Of a stretch of 64,000 nt of DNA, positions 1 to 11,045 are shown piece after piece. Location: contig ML976712.1 in assembly GCA_010015655.1 (NCBI GenBank), positions 21,598-85,597 of the forward strand, read 5' to 3'. The notes beneath the pieces were generated by a model. The model had not been told where the DNA came from, did no database searches, and was given only the letters and a program-made list of their open reading frames with translations. Positions within the stretch are counted from its first letter, which is position 1, and every line of letters starts with the position of its first letter. The DNA is from Bimuria novae-zelandiae CBS 107.79 (taxonomy: Eukaryota; Ascomycota; Dothideomycetes; Pleosporales; Didymosphaeriaceae). The position numbers and the translations under genes were made by a program.

Positions 1-260
1 TCGGACCTATTTCGGATCCATCAGACCGACGGTCAACCTATGGCAGTTATGTGCTAGCTAGCCATCTGGGAAGAGGTGTATTTAGAGGAGCTTGGGGCCT
101 TTGTAGTTCAGTACCGTTTCCGTATCCTTTCGTACCAGGCCTATAGGCACTTAATTCATTCGAGGCTACATTCTTATACACGCACTCCCACATACCTCTG
201 CTAGGAGATACGCCAACATCGATCCTTTGAGTGACCTGCGCCGATACACTTATCACTTTT
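1..260. other. GC-balanced edge, no recognised gene
   Basis: The first 260 bases have ordinary base composition and then switch abruptly to AT-rich sequence. A short open frame on the minus strand (47-256) has no ATG at its start and resembles no family I know. It may be the edge of a gene lying outside the window or a little-mutated piece of a transposon. Bases 260 to about 1000 are AT-rich with no readable motif. Confidence 0.4.
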
Positions 261-999
261 TCCTTTAAGGCTATTTAGCTCTTAGAGCGCATTACTATTA
301 TAGTTAAAAAAAATTCTAACTTTCTTTAAATTTATGCTACTAATTTTAAAGCATTCTATTAAGAGTGTAAAAACCTTTTTATAAGTTCTTTTTAAATAAT
401 AAAGCTATTTTTTAAGACTAATATCGTATGGCTCTTTAGTAAGTTCGTAGTAGTAGATAAAGATATTATAATAGATAGTTTCTAGATAATAGATAATATT
501 CTCGCGGGAGCTAATATGCCTACTTAAGCCTACTAGGGCTTACGCTAGTAGCTTTAGGCTATTATAATTAAAGAGTGCCTAAGTAAGGAGGATAATAGCT
601 TCCCTAACCCTAATAGTATATTAGAGAGCGGAGAAGTAGACCTAAATATTATTAAAAAAGATTTTATTATTTTTTTTGTAGCTAAAAATTTTTTTTTTGT
701 TTCTCTTTTCTTCTTGCTTTAGTTTACTTTTAAGGCTTCCTTCTTTTATAAGGGTTATCCCTTACTACTATAGAAATTATTTAGCCCCTTTATTATCCTT
801 AGTAGTTTTAAAAGTTTTTTAGGTTACTTTTTTAGAATTATTTCTTAACTTCCTTCCTTAATACTTAATTTTATTTTTTAATAATATTATTCTTACCTTT
901 ATCTTAGACACCTTTATTTAGCTAAGTTTTTTAACTTAGTAAGATAGGTATCGTAGAGCCTCCTTTAGGCCCTAATAGAAGCTAATTTAGGGGATATCG

Positions 1000-3900
1000 C
1001 GATAGAATCTTATTAAGAGTTTTTTTATTATAATTTTAATATAGCTTAGTAAACTTTTTTTAATAATTTAATATAGTAGCTTAGTTAAGGTTCTTATAAG
1101 GTTCTTAAGTTCTTTAAAAGTAGTTTTCTTACTATACTAAGTATTCTACCCTTTTACCTCTACGGGACTAGCGTTTTTTATATATATTAACTATACCATA
1201 CTCTTCTTCTCCCTTTTTTATTATAATTGCTTCGGGCTAGGCGTTATTAGTGGTTTAGCTAAAGAGAGGGTTTAATAAGGCTAACTTTAGCCTATTTACG
1301 TAGAACCTTAGGTGCATATTTGGCGGGATATTTAGTTCTACTACGTAAGAGTTTATTACTTTTTTTTATAATAAATTTTTTTTACTTTTAGTTAAGCTTC
1401 TTACTTAAATATTAGTTTTAGAGATAGTTTTTATACTTTAGGTATACCTTATTTCTTTCCTTTAAAATTAAAGTATTTTTATATTAACAGTTTGCTAGGC
1501 ACTCTTATTATTATTAGACTATTATTATTTTTACCTAAGTAATATTAAAAACTTTTTTAAACTTTTTTATTATTGCCTTCGCGGCCTTCTTTACGTTAGT
1601 TCTAAGCTATAAGGCTAATCTCTATGCCTTAAAGTTCTTAACTAGTTTAACGTTCTAGCTATAAGATAGGAAAAATAGACTAACTCTTATTAATATAGCT
1701 TTTCGCCCTTTAATAGCTATCTAGGCTATAGGAAGCTACTTTATCTAATTATCTTATTATTAGTTATAGTACGCCTAGAGGTAGGCTTTAAGGATAAAGT
1801 TTATTTATTCTATTTACTTATCTATCTCTAGGTGCTTTACTATAGACAGTCTTTGATTAATATCTACTTATTTATAGAGTATAGTCTAAAATTCGCTTAC
1901 GAATTGTCCCCCGCGGTCTAATATAATAGAGGAGGGAAAGAAGTAGTCTACTACTTAGTATTAAAAAAATGCTATTATAACTATAAATATATTAAAATTT
2001 AGGAGACTAATAAACTTAGGATTTTTACTAAGTCTATTTATAATTATTATAATATTTGTGTAGCTATTACTCTTAGATAAAGTAATAATAAAATCTATTA
2101 TAATATCCTTCTATCCTTATTTAGGTAGTAATAAGGGCTTTAGTAGGCCCTATTTTACTTCTCTTTATAGTTTAGTTCTTTTATAGATATTATAGTTCTT
2201 AATATACTGTCTTACTTAATTAGACATCCTTAAGAAGAAGTAGTCTTAAGTAAAAATTTTATAAGTATTTTTTTATCCTAAGTATCTTAAAGCTAGGGAG
2301 CTATACGCGACCGCTATTAGCTTTATTTATAAAATTTTAATTTTAGTATTTATTATCTTAACCTATAGCGTAGGTACCCTTAGTTATATATACTATATTC
2401 TAAGATACTAATAGATAACTTCTGCCTATGTTTAAACTTCTTAAGCCTATTATTAATATAAATCTTTATTTAATTATACGCGCTATCTTTATCGCGTTCT
2501 ACCTCTTACTATATAGTGTTAAAGTCTAGTTCGCGTTGCTTAGTAGGGCTATCGCCTCCTTAAAGGGCTAATATAGGTAGTTTAAAGTATATTAGGTAAG
2601 CAAGCACTAGGTTCTTGTCTACTTTAGTATAATTAGGTTCCTCTATAGTAATAGATATTTAGGGGACAAAAGATTTTAAGCTATTTCTTTTAGTAGTCTT
2701 TTAAATAAGTATAAAGTATCTTAACTTTAATTTATTATCTTTATTATCCTTTAGTAAGTTTTAGTCCCTTTAAGAGAGAGCGTTCGCCCTAGAGTTTACT
2801 AACTCTAGTCTATATATAAATATTATATTAATATAGCTAAGTATATTTATCTACTAAACGTATTATTCGTCTAACCTTTATTTAGTAGTAAAATATGTAA
2901 GATTTTTATAATTAGTGTAGACCGTAAGGTGCTTTACTACTTAATATATATAGTTTTATTTATTTACGTATTTAATAACTATAAGTATCTCTTTATCGTG
3001 GATAGCGTAGTTACATTCTGCTAAGCTATTCTTCGCTAAGAAGTAAGCTACTAGGCGTAGAATCCTATTATTATTATACTAAGAGAAGTATTTTCTAATT
3101 AACTAGCTAAAGGCGTCTACTTTTAGTACTAATTCTTATTTAAGATTAAAGTAGGCTAGCGCGGGGTCTGTTTAGAACGCTATCTTTAGGAAGTTAAATA
3201 TATGCTACTACTCTTATCCTTAGATAAATTCTACTCTTTTACTAATAAGCTTTATAAGGGGGCTAACTATACTAGAAAAGTTTTATATAAATCTTTAATA
3301 AAAGTTCGCGAAGCCTATAAAGCTTTAAACTCTTTTTATTAAAGTTAGTAGCTTTTATTTTTAAATTATTTATATTTTATCTAAATTTATACTTACGTCC
3401 TTATTAACTTTTATAATAAATTTAAGGTACTTAGTCTTTTTAATGTAGAACTTAAATTTTTTTATATTTAAGTGTAGTCCTGCGGCCCCTAACTTTTAGA
3501 TTATAGTATATACTTTTTCTTTATAGTCTTTTTAGCTACTACTAAAGAAGATAAGAATATTATTTATATACGCTAAGTAGTAGTTATTAAGGTGCTCCTT
3601 TAGCACCTAGTTAATATACCGCTAAAATATACTTAGTGCGTTAGCTAGGCTAAAAAGAACTACTAACTACTTATAAAAACTAAATTAAGTTCTAAACGCT
3701 GTCTTTTATTTCTTATCTTTTATTATTTAAAGCTTATAGAAGACTTAAATTATATTAAGTTTACTAAACTATTTAGCCTTCGCGAGGAGCTAAAGGATTT
3801 TATTAATTAATAGTAAAAGGTACTAATCCTTCTTTAAGATAGTATTTAAGACTTAATAATTAATGTAAAGGCGTAGTCCTTTACTAGATTTTTTAGTAAA

Positions 3901-6800
3901 TAATACTAGGGTAGTAGCGCTAGACTGTTAGGATCCGAGATCCCAGGAAGGCTGTGCCGGTTTTGTACTTAACCCCTCGTTTCTTTCGCTATAAATGATT
4001 AGTTATTCCGCGACTACGCTGCATGGCGCTAAGTCACGTGGCTGCTCTGTAGAGAGCGCTCGCCAACGAGCGCTCGCCAGCGAGCAGTCTGGACCACGTA
4101 TATATAGGAACGCGATAATAGTCTTCTATTATCGTGTTTAACCTGTTTATTAATCCATCGTTTGGATCTAAATAAGCAACCTTATTAATTTAATTATGCT
4201 ATACACACCTTTAATACTAACACCCTAGTAATAAGCGTAAGCTATTACTATACACCCTTTCCGTCCTACTAGTACTCTTGCCCGAGAACTAACTATAGCC
4301 CTTAGGGACTAGCTACCCCTAGGGATCTTAACATAGACTTACTTACCTAAATAAAGCTTTTATTTAAGTATTTAGTAAGCTTTTTTTAAAGGACGAGCAA
4401 CTCTTCGCGAGACATATTAAATAAAGGGCTATAGAGAATCTTTAGGGTCTTACTATCTTTTTCTACGAGAGGGATAAAAAGATCTACTTTAGGTCTATAG
4501 TACGGGGGGAGCTTGTTAGCTTATTTTCTATAAAAGATACGCTATAAGTCTTTAAAAGCTTTTGGTAATAACTTTTATAGGTTTACTTTTAGCTTGCGGG
4601 TTAACGCCTTTTATATATTTTTTATTAATATAGAAAATACCTTAGCCTTATTTTCTAAGCGTTAATTACGCTAATCTAGGGCTATAAAGGCTATAGCTAA
4701 TACCTTTTAAGGCTTTATAAATAGTTTTTTACTATTTTAATCACGAATGCAAGTGCCTAAACTTTTAATCTAAATTAATTTCTTTACTAGGGCTAGTTTA
4801 ACCCTATTCTTTTTTATTTAGGTTAGGCCGAGGATTAGATTGTACGACCCGTTATTAAGTAAGATACATAGTTACACTAGTTTTATATAGCTATTAATAT
4901 TTACTTCTAGTTAGACTACTTCGCGTACGAAGAGTTATATGCCTCTAATACTAATAACCTCTTATAAATAGGGTAGATTCTTACACTATAGGTAGGCTTT
5001 TATTATAAGTTTTTTTAATATAAATTTAAAAATTAAATAACTTAAATTAATTATTATTAATATAAATATAATATTATTAATAAGCGAGCATACTATTATT
5101 AGTATTAAGTCTAGCTATAGCCTTTAAAAGTTATTAAAACTTATTTTTAGCCTTTCTCTTACTTTTACCTTCTAGCAGTGACTATTACTAAAAGGACTTA
5201 GTTTTCTAAATTAGTAAAGGCTATATTAAATTCTTTATTAAAAAAAATTTTAGTAGTAGGTGTAGCGGCGCAAACTTATACTAGTTTTATTATAAGTAAA
5301 AGTTTATACTACTTTACGCGGTGTTTCGTATTTTTATAATAAAAATAAGAGCTATTCTTCTTACAGATTTCTATTACCTTGCGCGATACCTACGTGGCTT
5401 ATTTTTAAGTATTACTAGACCTATATTCTATAGCTTTATCTATTGCTTAGTGTCTTTTATCTTGGCTTCGTTGGCCGGACATCCTTCTAGGGTTAGCTTA
5501 GGTAGGTTCCTAATCTATCTCGTCTAGCGCCCTATTTTTAGTAGAAAACTATAGTAACTATAATATATTTTAAAAAAGGTTTTTTTAATCTTATTAACTC
5601 TCTTCTAGACCCTTTACAGGTCCTAATTATTATTTATATTTACTATAACTATTTAGTCCTATAAGTCTTTATAGAGGCTTTAAAGTTATAGATTTTTTAA
5701 AATCTTTTAATTATACTCCTTAGCTTCTATAGCATAGTTATTAAAGTTAAGATTAAAGTTACAAAGCTTCTAGTTTCTTTATTATATTATAAGTAAGTAG
5801 TTACGCGCGATTTCTTCTACTAGATAATTATAAAAGTTATAGTCTAGTAGCTTCTAGAGGTTAGCTTTAGTATATTTTAGATAGTAGTCTAGGTATATAA
5901 TTCCTACCGTTGCTACACGTCCTATTAATTAACTAATAATATATTTAAATATATTTTTAAGGTAGTCCTTAACCTCAAGGAGTTTATATTATATTACTAT
6001 CTTAAAGTAATAGTAATCTTATTATTTACTATTAAAGTAAGCTAAATTAAGAATCTTAGGACGGTAGCTTCTTCCTTAGTTTAAGATAAGCTCTACTATT
6101 AATCTCTTTAGTAGCTCTACCTATTAATCTACTTTTAATAGCTAATTTATGCTTTTTATCTTTTAGGAGTATTATTATATTATTAAGGGTTTTTAGCGCT
6201 TCCTTACTATTTCTTTAGTTAGTCCTCTTACTCTTTATAGTAGAGTTTAAAGGGTGTCCTAAAGGTTAATAAGTGCTTTAACCTTAGGAATTATTATATT
6301 TTATTCTTATTAGCTCCTAATACTTAGAGTTTAATTAAAATAGGAAGGCTATTTTTTTTATTTCTTTAGCTATTATTTTTTTTATAAGCTAATAGCTCGC
6401 TGCGCATAATTATTTACGCCAAGATATGAACCTTTAGTAAAAGATCTTATTCTTATTTCTATAACTTCTTTATTTAGTAAAGATAGTCTTGCTAGCGTTA
6501 AGTATCTATTAAGACTCCTTTTTAATTATTTGCTAGGGAGGGTTTTATCTCCTTATAGGTCTAGGCGTTACCTTTATAGTATTTATCTATATAAGTCCTT
6601 TAACTTCGTGTGCTACTTTGTAGCTTTAGTTTATAATTATATTTAAAATCTACTTATCCCGCGACGGATAAAAGTAATTAAATTTAATATAAAGGACTAG
6701 GTGCTTAAGGAGCTAAAGGTGCTAGAAAAATACTTATATATTTAATAAAAAGTCTAAAGTTAAACTTTAGGCGTTAAACTTATATATCTAGGATTCGTAT
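1000..6800 (-). mobile_element. RIP-degraded Gypsy-type LTR retrotransposon remnant
   Basis: Minus-strand translation, ignoring many stop codons, gives the Gypsy pol order. A protease tail (about 5000-4750) has a DLILGL-like motif read as NLILGLT. Reverse transcriptase (about 4420-3300) shows the LVLF..KKSSKGLRLYINY start, an altered YxDD box read as YINNILIF, and the GAAGLHLNIKK segment. The integrase core (about 2000-1650) shows LDRGGQFVSEF and a damaged RLSxxxHxExD segment. Known Gypsy elements encode PR-RT-RNaseH-IN in this order. The mass of TAA/TAG codons and the catalytic DD read as NN fit RIP, so the copy is dead. Outer limits are estimates: I did not find matching terminal LTRs, and the gag portion (about 5.3-6.8 kb) is unreadable. 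A younger solo LTR interrupts RT. Confidence 0.75.
3926..4333. mobile_element. Solo LTR (408 bp) inside Gypsy RT
   Basis: The segment starts TGTTAGGATC and ends GATCTTAACA, so it has TG..CA termini that are also near inverted repeats. It is flanked on both sides by the 5-bp direct repeat TAGAC (3921-3925 and 4334-4338), a standard LTR-retrotransposon target duplication. Its GC content is visibly higher than its surroundings, with little sign of RIP. Removing it and one TAGAC rejoins the Gypsy RT reading frame exactly on the minus strand (FI-stop-VSKS then SATTLVLF). It contains a TATATA-like box near 4100. No internal retroelement genes are attached, so it is a solo LTR. Confidence 0.88.
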
Positions 6801-7320
6801 AACTGAGGGTTAAGGATCTGAGGCAACAACTGGGCGTAGTCCATTACACTTATATATAAAAAATAGTAAATTAAATTTTACGTATAAATAATAATAATTG
6901 TCTTATTAGTAAGCTTTAGGTATTATATTATAATAAGCGCTAATTATATATTACTATTATAATTAGTGAAAAGCTAAAGGTTTAGAGAGCTAATATAGTA
7001 ATACTAGAGTAGTTACGCGCATTTTTAAAGCTATATTATAACGTAATAGTAGCTTAATATATATAAAAAATATATAATATAAATAAGGCTAGCGCTACTC
7101 TAGGGATATATACTAATACTAGAATACTCTTCAATAGCTAGAAGAGGAAGACTTATATATAATTTCTAATAAATTATAAGTAGGTCTCTATAACTATATA
7201 TATTAGTAATCAGATAAAAGCCACGCTACGTAGTTATTTTAAAAGCTAGAGCTTATATATAATATAGTTCTTCTTATTCTACACAACTTCTAAGAATAGA
7301 TAGATATTAAAAGTAATAAA

Positions 7321-8264
7321 TAGGCTTTGTAAATGGGTTTGATCGTAATGATCACAGTTGGGTCTAATATTACGATCACGAATCCCACAGGAACGAAGGA
7401 ACCAGACAATTACGCCAAGAGGGTTATTATTGGCAAAATCACTAGGCCGAAGGAATACAAAGAAGCACAGGGCAGCTTAGGTTAGTAGTTACGTAATAGG
7501 GTCCAACATAATGCGAGATCCTATAAGACCTTAAAGGTCCTAGGGATCTTAGGATTTTAGCGGGACTATAATAATAATTCTAATAATAGTAAGGGCTAGA
7601 ATAAATAGTATATAGTTTAATAATTTTTTTATACCTTTCCTACTCCTTATAGTTAACTTAATATACTATAAGTATATCTCTTGTAATAGATTAGTAAATT
7701 TCTTAGTTAGTTATTCTATAGTTTATTATAGAATTAGATTATTTATAAACCTAGTGTTGCTGCTATTACTCTTGACTACTAAATATCTATAAGGCGCTTT
7801 ACCCTTAACCTATCCTCTCCTTACCCGGAACAGACTTAGGTACGTATAGCCCTTGTAACATCTAACTAAGCCGAATACTAAAATTCTAAACTTTAAACTC
7901 TCTATAACTTTATAAATAGAGAAACTATACTTATGTAATTTTAATATAGGGTGTATATATATAATAATAATTTATTTAATTTTTAAAAAATATATAGTAT
8001 GTTAAGTCGTGTATCCTAAAAAAAAGACGTAAAATATTACTAAAAGGATAATTTCTCTCTAAAGTAAATATAAAGTATAGCATTTTTTTAGAGTTATGTA
8101 ACTTATATATATATATATATATATATATAAACCTTATATTGAAATCGCATAAGAATAACTCCTATATTTATTAAGTTATAAAGAGTTTAAAGTTTAGAAT
8201 TTTGGTATTCTACTTAGTTAGACCCAACTGTAGCCCTTGCGATTCAATCCATTTACAAAGCCTA
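7321..8264. mobile_element. Foldback hAT-like MITE (hosts a solo LTR)
   Basis: The ends TAGGCTTTGTAAATGG and CCATTTACAAAGCCTA are inverted repeats. They are flanked by the same 8-bp sequence GTAATAAA (7313-7320 and 8265-8272). An 8-bp target duplication with TAG..CTA-type ends is characteristic of hAT elements. The inverted similarity runs far inward: once the inserted LTR at 7368-7860 is removed, the left and right arms match over more than 100 bases, including ACAGTTGGGTCTAACTAAG and an AAAATTCTAAAC block. The original element was therefore about 446 bp and nearly palindromic. No transposase is visible, so it is non-autonomous. A (TA)n run lies at about 8108-8128. Confidence 0.82.
7368..7860 (-). 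mobile_element. Solo LTR, family B, copy 1 (493 bp)
   Basis: Read on the minus strand this begins TGTTACAAGG and ends ATCGTAATA, where the second copy in this window ends ATCGTAACA. The direct repeat TCTAA flanks it (7363-7367 and 7861-7865). It is recognisably homologous along its length to 61565-62084, which lies in the opposite orientation. Shared blocks include the GGGATTCGTGATCGTAA end, the AGGATAGGTTAAG segment and the CTTAGGTACGTA segment. It sits inside the MITE at 7321-8264 and is partly RIP-mutated. Confidence 0.85.
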
Positions 8265-8272
8265 GTAATAAA

Positions 8273-9089
8273 TATTAAGTATCTATAGTGTATATTTATA
8301 TTTAAAATAACTATATATAATAGCTAGCATAGACTTCTAATACTTAATAAATATAATAGCTATATTAATATAGACTTTTTATAGCTTTATAAACTATATT
8401 ATATATAGTTTCTCTATTTATTTACGTATACCTTTGTCATGATGCCTATATATACTATTCTATGTCTTGTAACGATAGCTATTGTTACTCGTTCCTTTTG
8501 GGAATGTATGGCGGCGTGGTATAGAACGACGTACATTACACTAGTAGCTATAAATACTAAAGCTATATATTTAAAAGTAAAAAAAATTACTTAAGTAGTA
8601 ACTAAAAATATTTATTTTTAGTATTAGCGTAAGCGCGTTTAAATAAATCTAAATTAATACTCTATAAAAGTAAAGAGTATTATAAAGGCTAAACGCGTAA
8701 TTAAGGCTTTAATAGTTAAGTAATAAAAATATACCATTTTAAGTACCCTAAAATTATTTACTAAAGCTATAGTAGACATAGCGCTTAAATCTATATATAG
8801 TTAATAGTAATTATACGTAGCGTTGCTGAGATATCGCGTGTTTTGTGCAGGTGTTACGTTTTGGCGGTGTGTGCGGCAACCGTATGTGGGCGGCGACAAT
8901 ATGCGCTAGCTTATCGATAAGGCACACCAAAACTTAGCGCAGCCGCGGGACCGAGGCACCAATGAGTCCTGCGGCGCATTCACAACTTTTCATGACACTC
9001 ACCTCAAAATGATGCGGTAGCATAAACGTCTCTATCTTCGAAAGTATTCTCTTCAGGGCCGTTGAGCATGCGCCTATACGTCTGCCATC
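8273..9089. other. Border between RIP block and gene region
   Basis: This stretch is AT-rich to about 8815 and then shifts sharply to ordinary composition. A short GC-richer island (about 8440-8550) with a TGTAACGATAGC stretch may be another small repeat remnant. I see no open frame of interest. The last 200 bases should contain the promoter and 5' UTR of the RPC25 gene. Confidence 0.4.
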
Positions 9090-9907
9090 ATGTTCATCCT
9101 CGTATGTCGACCGCAGCGTCATACGTAATATGCATGTCGCTCACAAACTCTCAGACAACAATTCAAGATTTGGTCCAGATCACGCCGGAAGACTTCAACA
9201 AGACTAGCGCGCGAGCGATAAAGGATGCCATCAACGTTAAGTACTCGAACAAGGTCGTCCACAAGGTGGGCCTGTGCATCTGCATGTGGGATCTGCTCAA
9301 GGCCTCCGAGGGTCTGATTGGTCACGGGACAGGCCTTGTGAACGTAAATGGTAAATATTCTCACACAATCTTGTGTGCGTCACGGTGTTGAAAGTCGCAG
9401 TCGAGTTCCGCATGGTAGTCCTCCGCCCCTTCTGCGGCGAGATCCTCCATGGACGCATCAAGTCCGCCAACAGTGAGGGCATGGTCATCGACTTGGACTT
9501 TACCTACGAGGTTTTCGTGCCCCATGCCAATTTGTTCGATCCCAGCGAGTACGACCCGCAAGAGAATGCGTGGATCTGGCGTCCCGAGCCAGGCAATGAA
9601 TTCTTCTTCGACAAGGGTGAGACAGTGCTATTAAGAATCGTGCGCGAGGAGTGGTTCGACCAGAAGCCGTCCATTGTGCAGAAGGACGAACAGGGAAACG
9701 TGGTTGAGAGGAGAGGTGTGCCATGGAGGATCATCGTAAGTGTGATGTTATTGTGGACAGACTGGGTGTTAATGAACGCAGGGCGCGATGAACACGTCTG
9801 GCCTAGGGCCGATCATGTGGTGGGAGGGTCAAGAAGGCGAGGAAGGCGGCGAAGAGGAGGTTGAGCAACAGCTGCTTGAAAATGGGGATGTGGAGATGGA
9901 GGAGTAA
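9090..9907 (+). CDS. rpc25: RNA polymerase III subunit RPC25 (Rpc8)
   Basis: This encodes the Rpb7-like stalk subunit of RNA polymerase III, which pairs with Rpc17 and helps initiation at tRNA and 5S genes. The model joins 9090-9101, 9155-9350, 9401-9735 and 9782-9907, giving 222 residues against about 212 in yeast. The first exon is only 12 nt (MFIL) and is spliced to TTIQDLVQITPEDF. That restores the canonical N-terminus, which is why I chose this start over the open frame further upstream. The N-terminal SHS2/Rpb7 domain includes KVGLCI and EGLIGHGTGLVNVNVEFR. An OB-fold region follows with FCGEILHGRI and DDIFVP-like VFVPHANLF. The C-terminus has the GxMNxxGLGPIMWW motif and an acidic tail. 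Introns are 53, 50 and 46 nt with GT..AG ends. It is the first normal gene after the RIP block. Confidence 0.93.
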
Positions 9908-10060
9908 TCCATTATCCCTTGCACGGACGGCGTTTAGGAGTATGTCACGGACGATGAAAAGGTATGATACACCTGGGAGAGCATGCTCATCATACGACGA
10001 AAGACTTCACATAGTGATACAAGCATTGAATACCAAGATATCGGTACGGGAGGAGTTGAT

Positions 10061-10396
10061 TCACTCTCCAATTACATAAGTGCATCCACCACTGCCTATC
10101 CACACCTCATGGAGCTTCTTTGCATCAACGTCAAGCCGAGCGCCCGGTCCGAATGTCTCTTTCTTCGGCTCTTCGTCTTCCGGGTATGTGATAGTCAACT
10201 CGCCGTTGAGGATGAGATGCGTGGTGAGGCTGTTATGTCTGTGTGGCGGATAGTGTGCGTTCCTGTCGACAGAAGCGTTAGCAGTCACAGTTACACGCAT
10301 CTTGTGAGTGCGAGCATACGGTCCATCAGTCCAGGTAAAGACGTGGTTAAACCCCCATGATCGGACCTTTGACTCTGCGTCCTTGCGCGATCGCAT
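10061..10396 (-). CDS. Small cupin-domain protein
   Basis: A single-domain cupin of 92 residues, joining 10396-10320 and 10262-10061 on the minus strand. The cupin box is seen as HYPPHRHNSLTTHLILNGEL, with the two metal-binding His of PHRH. A second box follows with DVDAKKLHEVWIG and the C-terminal YVIGE. A 57-nt intron (10263-10319) lies within an uninterrupted frame. It has a GTATGC donor, a GCTAAC branch site and a CAG acceptor, and removing it joins WTDGP directly to NAHYPPH as in related proteins. The start chosen is the first in-frame ATG (MRSRKDAE). A few more residues could come from an unseen upstream exon, because the frame is open to VTN before it. The substrate is unknown; small fungal cupins of this kind lack assigned reactions. 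Confidence 0.75.
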   Translation of the reverse strand: MRSRKDAESKVRSWGFNHVFTWTDGPYARTHKMRVTVTANASVDRNAHYPPHRHNSLTTHLILNGELTITYPEDEEPKKETFGPGARLDVDAKKLHEVWIGSGGCTYVIGE

Positions 10397-11045
10397 ATTT
10401 GTCACAGGTATCAACGGTGAATTAGTGTCGTCGAGTCAGGTGGAGCTTGGACAACCGGTGAGACGTCAAACTACCCGGACCCTTGTGACGTCAATGTCAA
10501 CGCTTGGCAGGTACCAGCAATGCCCATCGCTCCCAGAGACATGCCACGCACTACTCGAGTACCGTGTGCATTCTGGGTTTGCAGCGACGATGGTGATTGC
10601 AACAGGCGAAGCTTTCGCAAACAAGCTTTTGGCGCCATGACGCCGCAGTCCGACGATCAAACAGGAATAGGTCGCCAAGACGCACGAGCTGGCAGCGTTG
10701 GTGTCAGCCCTGCAGTATGTTGCTTGGGGCGTACCGTTTTCCTAACGGCGCGCCCTCTCCTCACTCGCAGTGTCTCGGTTGCAGCTTTTGTAGCCGAGGA
10801 GTCACCCTACGCAGCCATCAGGTGAGTTTTGCTCCTTCGTACCCCATTCGGCAAGGGCTCAATTACCCATGTCTGTTTGCTGAGCTGAGAATAAGCAGAG
10901 CTGAAGTGTTGCAGCCTTTCCTTATAGCGACCTCCGTCCTTGTCTAGAAGGCACCTGTGAACACCTTCTTCCTTATCCCTCGTGCCCTTCAGCTTCTGCA
11001 TAGCACGTTTGCCCCCATTCGACCCCGTTGGGCCCCACCATCACC
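10397..11045. other. Intergenic region upstream of PLC gene
   Basis: The 649 bases between the divergent cupin and phospholipase C genes hold only short overlapping frames without family resemblance. They presumably carry both promoters. No TATA box or other distinct element stands out. Confidence 0.4.

Noticed and set aside
4223..4333. Separate element after a shorter LTR ending at TAACA (4222)
   Set aside because: The first candidate end had no target duplication. Extending to 4333 gave matching inverted tips and the TAGAC duplication.
5321..5527. 68-codon plus-strand frame in the AT-rich block
   Set aside because: It is antisense to the Gypsy gag/pol region, rich in Ile/Leu from AT bias, and has no ATG-supported family.
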